Positions 63,078-64,000 of a stretch of DNA of 64,000 bases are shown here, one piece after another. The translations under genes were made by a program, and so were the position numbers. The stretch is taken from the NCBI RefSeq assembly GCF_010500815.1, contig NZ_JAAAMG010000011.1, forward strand, positions 1-64,000, read 5' to 3'. Positions within the stretch are counted from its first letter, which is position 1. The number at the start of each line of letters is the position of its first letter. The stretch comes from Jiella pacifica (GTDB lineage: Bacteria; Pseudomonadota; Alphaproteobacteria; Rhizobiales; Rhizobiaceae). The notes under the pieces were generated by a model that did no database searches, had not been told where the DNA came from, and worked only from the letters and a program-made list of their open reading frames with translations.

Positions 63078-64000
63078 TCAGGCCTTGCCGAGACGTTGGC
63101 CGGAATAGCGCTCGCGCAAGGGGCGCCACCAGGCTTCGTTGTCGAGGAACCAGGCGATCGTCTTTTCCAGGCCGGTGTCGAACGTCTCCTCGGCCTTCCA
63201 GCCGAGCTCTTCCTCGAGCCGCGTCGCGTCGATGGCATAGCGCAGGTCGTGGCCGGGGCGGTCGGTGACGAAGGCGATCTGCTCGCGCCGGCTGCGGCCG
63301 TCGTCGCGCGGCGCCAGGCGGTCGAGCGTATCGCAGATGGTATGGACGACATCGAGATTGGACCGCTCGTTGCGCCCGCCGACATTGTAGGAGCGGCCCG
63401 GCTCACCGCCCGTCGCGATCATCTCGAGCGCCCGCGCGTGGTCCTCGACATACAGCCAGTCGCGGACGTTCTCGCCGCGTCCGTAGACCGGCAGGTCGTT
63501 GCCATGCAGCCCGTTGAGGATCATCAGCGGAATGAGCTTCTCCGGAAAATGGTACGGCCCGTAGTTGTTCGAGCAATTGGAAAGGACGACCGGCAGCTTG
63601 TAGGTATGGTGCCAGGCCATGGCGAGGTGATCGGACGCAGCTTTCGACGCCGAATAAGGCGAAGACGGGGCGTAGGGCGTTTCCTCGGTGAACAGGCCGC
63701 CCTCGAGCGGCAGGTCGCCATAGACCTCGTCGGTCGAGACATGGTGGAAGCGGAACGCGTCGCGTCGCTCGCCGGCCAGCTCCGACCAGTAGCTGCGCAC
63801 CGCCTCCAGGAGGTCGAAGGTGCCGACCACGTTGGTCTGGATGAACTCGCCCGGCCCGTCGATCGACCGGTCGACATGGCTTTCGGCCGCCAGATGCATG
63901 ACCACGTCGATCTCGTTGTCGCGCAGGAGCTGCCCGATCGCCTCGCGGTCGCGGATGTCGACCCTGGCGAACTGGTAGCGCGGATCGTTGGAGATCGGCT
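63078..64000 (-). CDS. rfbB: dTDP-glucose 4,6-dehydratase (5' end beyond window)
   Basis: The visible 306 codons cover the C-terminal part of RfbB/Rml[29 protein letters not shown], the YxxxK site in [27 protein letters not shown] and a C-terminal [11 protein letters not shown] segment. It makes dTDP-4-keto-6-deoxyglucose. The reading frame is open to the window end and lacks the N-terminal cofactor motif, so the gene starts outside. rfbA and rfbC are expected nearby but not seen. Confidence 0.94.
   Translation of the reverse strand, partial: PISNDPRYQFARVDIRDREAIGQLLRDNEIDVVMHLAAESHVDRSIDGPGEFIQTNVVGTFDLLEAVRSYWSELAGERRDAFRFHHVSTDEVYGDLPLEGGLFTEETPYAPSSPYSASKAASDHLAMAWHHTYKLPVVLSNCSNNYGPYHFPEKLIPLMILNGLHGNDLPVYGRGENVRDWLYVEDHARALEMIATGGEPGRSYNVGGRNERSNLDVVHTICDTLDRLAPRDDGRSRREQIAFVTDRPGHDLRYAIDATRLEEELGWKAEETFDTGLEKTIAWFLDNEAWWRPLRERYSGQRLGKA

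Noticed and set aside
1-64000. tRNA, rRNA and CRISPR arrays
   Set aside because: All gaps were read for cloverleaf-like ends, rRNA segments and regularly spaced repeats; none was found. A dedicated tRNA or CRISPR scan would settle this.

Overview
The window is G+C-rich, densely coded chromosomal DNA, most likely from an alphaproteobacterium of the order Hyphomicrobiales (Rhizobiales). The markers for this are the cell-cycle regulator TrcR (DUF1013), a DUF1465 protein, a B12-dependent class II ribonucleotide reductase, the rpiA-DUF2059-gor gene order, a DUF2778 protein, DUF3309 mini-proteins and a palindromic intergenic repeat of the rhizobial type. Genus cannot be read from the sequence alone. 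No rRNA, tRNA or CRISPR array was recognised.

Layout. (a) 1-2.1 kb: an accessory patch, visibly poorer in G+C, with the 3' end of an IS481-type transposase and two minus-strand proteins that each carry a PD-(D/E)XK nuclease signature. (b) 2.1-13.3 kb: housekeeping and metabolic genes: nadE, DUF1003, DedA, hemerythrin, a DODA-type dioxygenase, class II DAHP synthase, a transglutaminase-like protein, a gamma-glutamylcyclotransferase-like protein, an alpha/beta hydrolase, and a divergent DMT transporter/LysR pair. (c) 13.3-24.3 kb: a DUF2778 cell-wall protein, the rpiA-DUF2059-gor operon, wrbA, a short CinA-type protein, the divergent bdcR/bdcA pair, DoxX, gpt and an HWE-type histidine kinase. 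(d) 24.3-28.8 kb: nrdJ, with a likely NrdR box in its promoter. (e) 29.1-36.2 kb: a compact chemotaxis-type operon transcribed leftwards, cheY-cheA-cheW-mcp-cheW-cheR-cheB, with no cheD, cheZ or flagellar genes.

(f) 36.2-38.3 kb: a second accessory patch with an A+T-rich spacer, an IS1595-type transposase remnant, a cupin, and an MNT/HEPN (MntA/HepT-like) toxin-antitoxin pair whose HEPN motif appears altered. (g) 38.3-47.5 kb: an LLM oxidoreductase, a SulP transporter with a tandem universal stress protein, a TauE/SafE permease, cobQ, DUF1465, a strong candidate minus-strand sRNA with an intrinsic terminator, a quinone oxidoreductase and trcR with a clear promoter. (h) 47.6-55.6 kb: a diheme cytochrome c, two DUF3309 mini-proteins, a marR-FUSC-DUF1656-HlyD efflux operon of the Aae type, and ispG translationally coupled to a lytic transglycosylase with a SPOR-like domain. 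(i) 55.7-64 kb: a leftward surface-polysaccharide cluster, rfbB (cut by the window end)-rfbD-TPR/GT2-TPR/double GT4, which makes dTDP-rhamnose and probably transfers it.

Points most worth following up: the orphan minus-strand transcript at 45.19-45.3 kb with exposed CCUCCC and CUCC motifs; the HEPN protein with Lys where the motif His is expected; the two uncharacterised PD-(D/E)XK proteins beside IS debris; and the paired multi-domain TPR glycosyltransferases.
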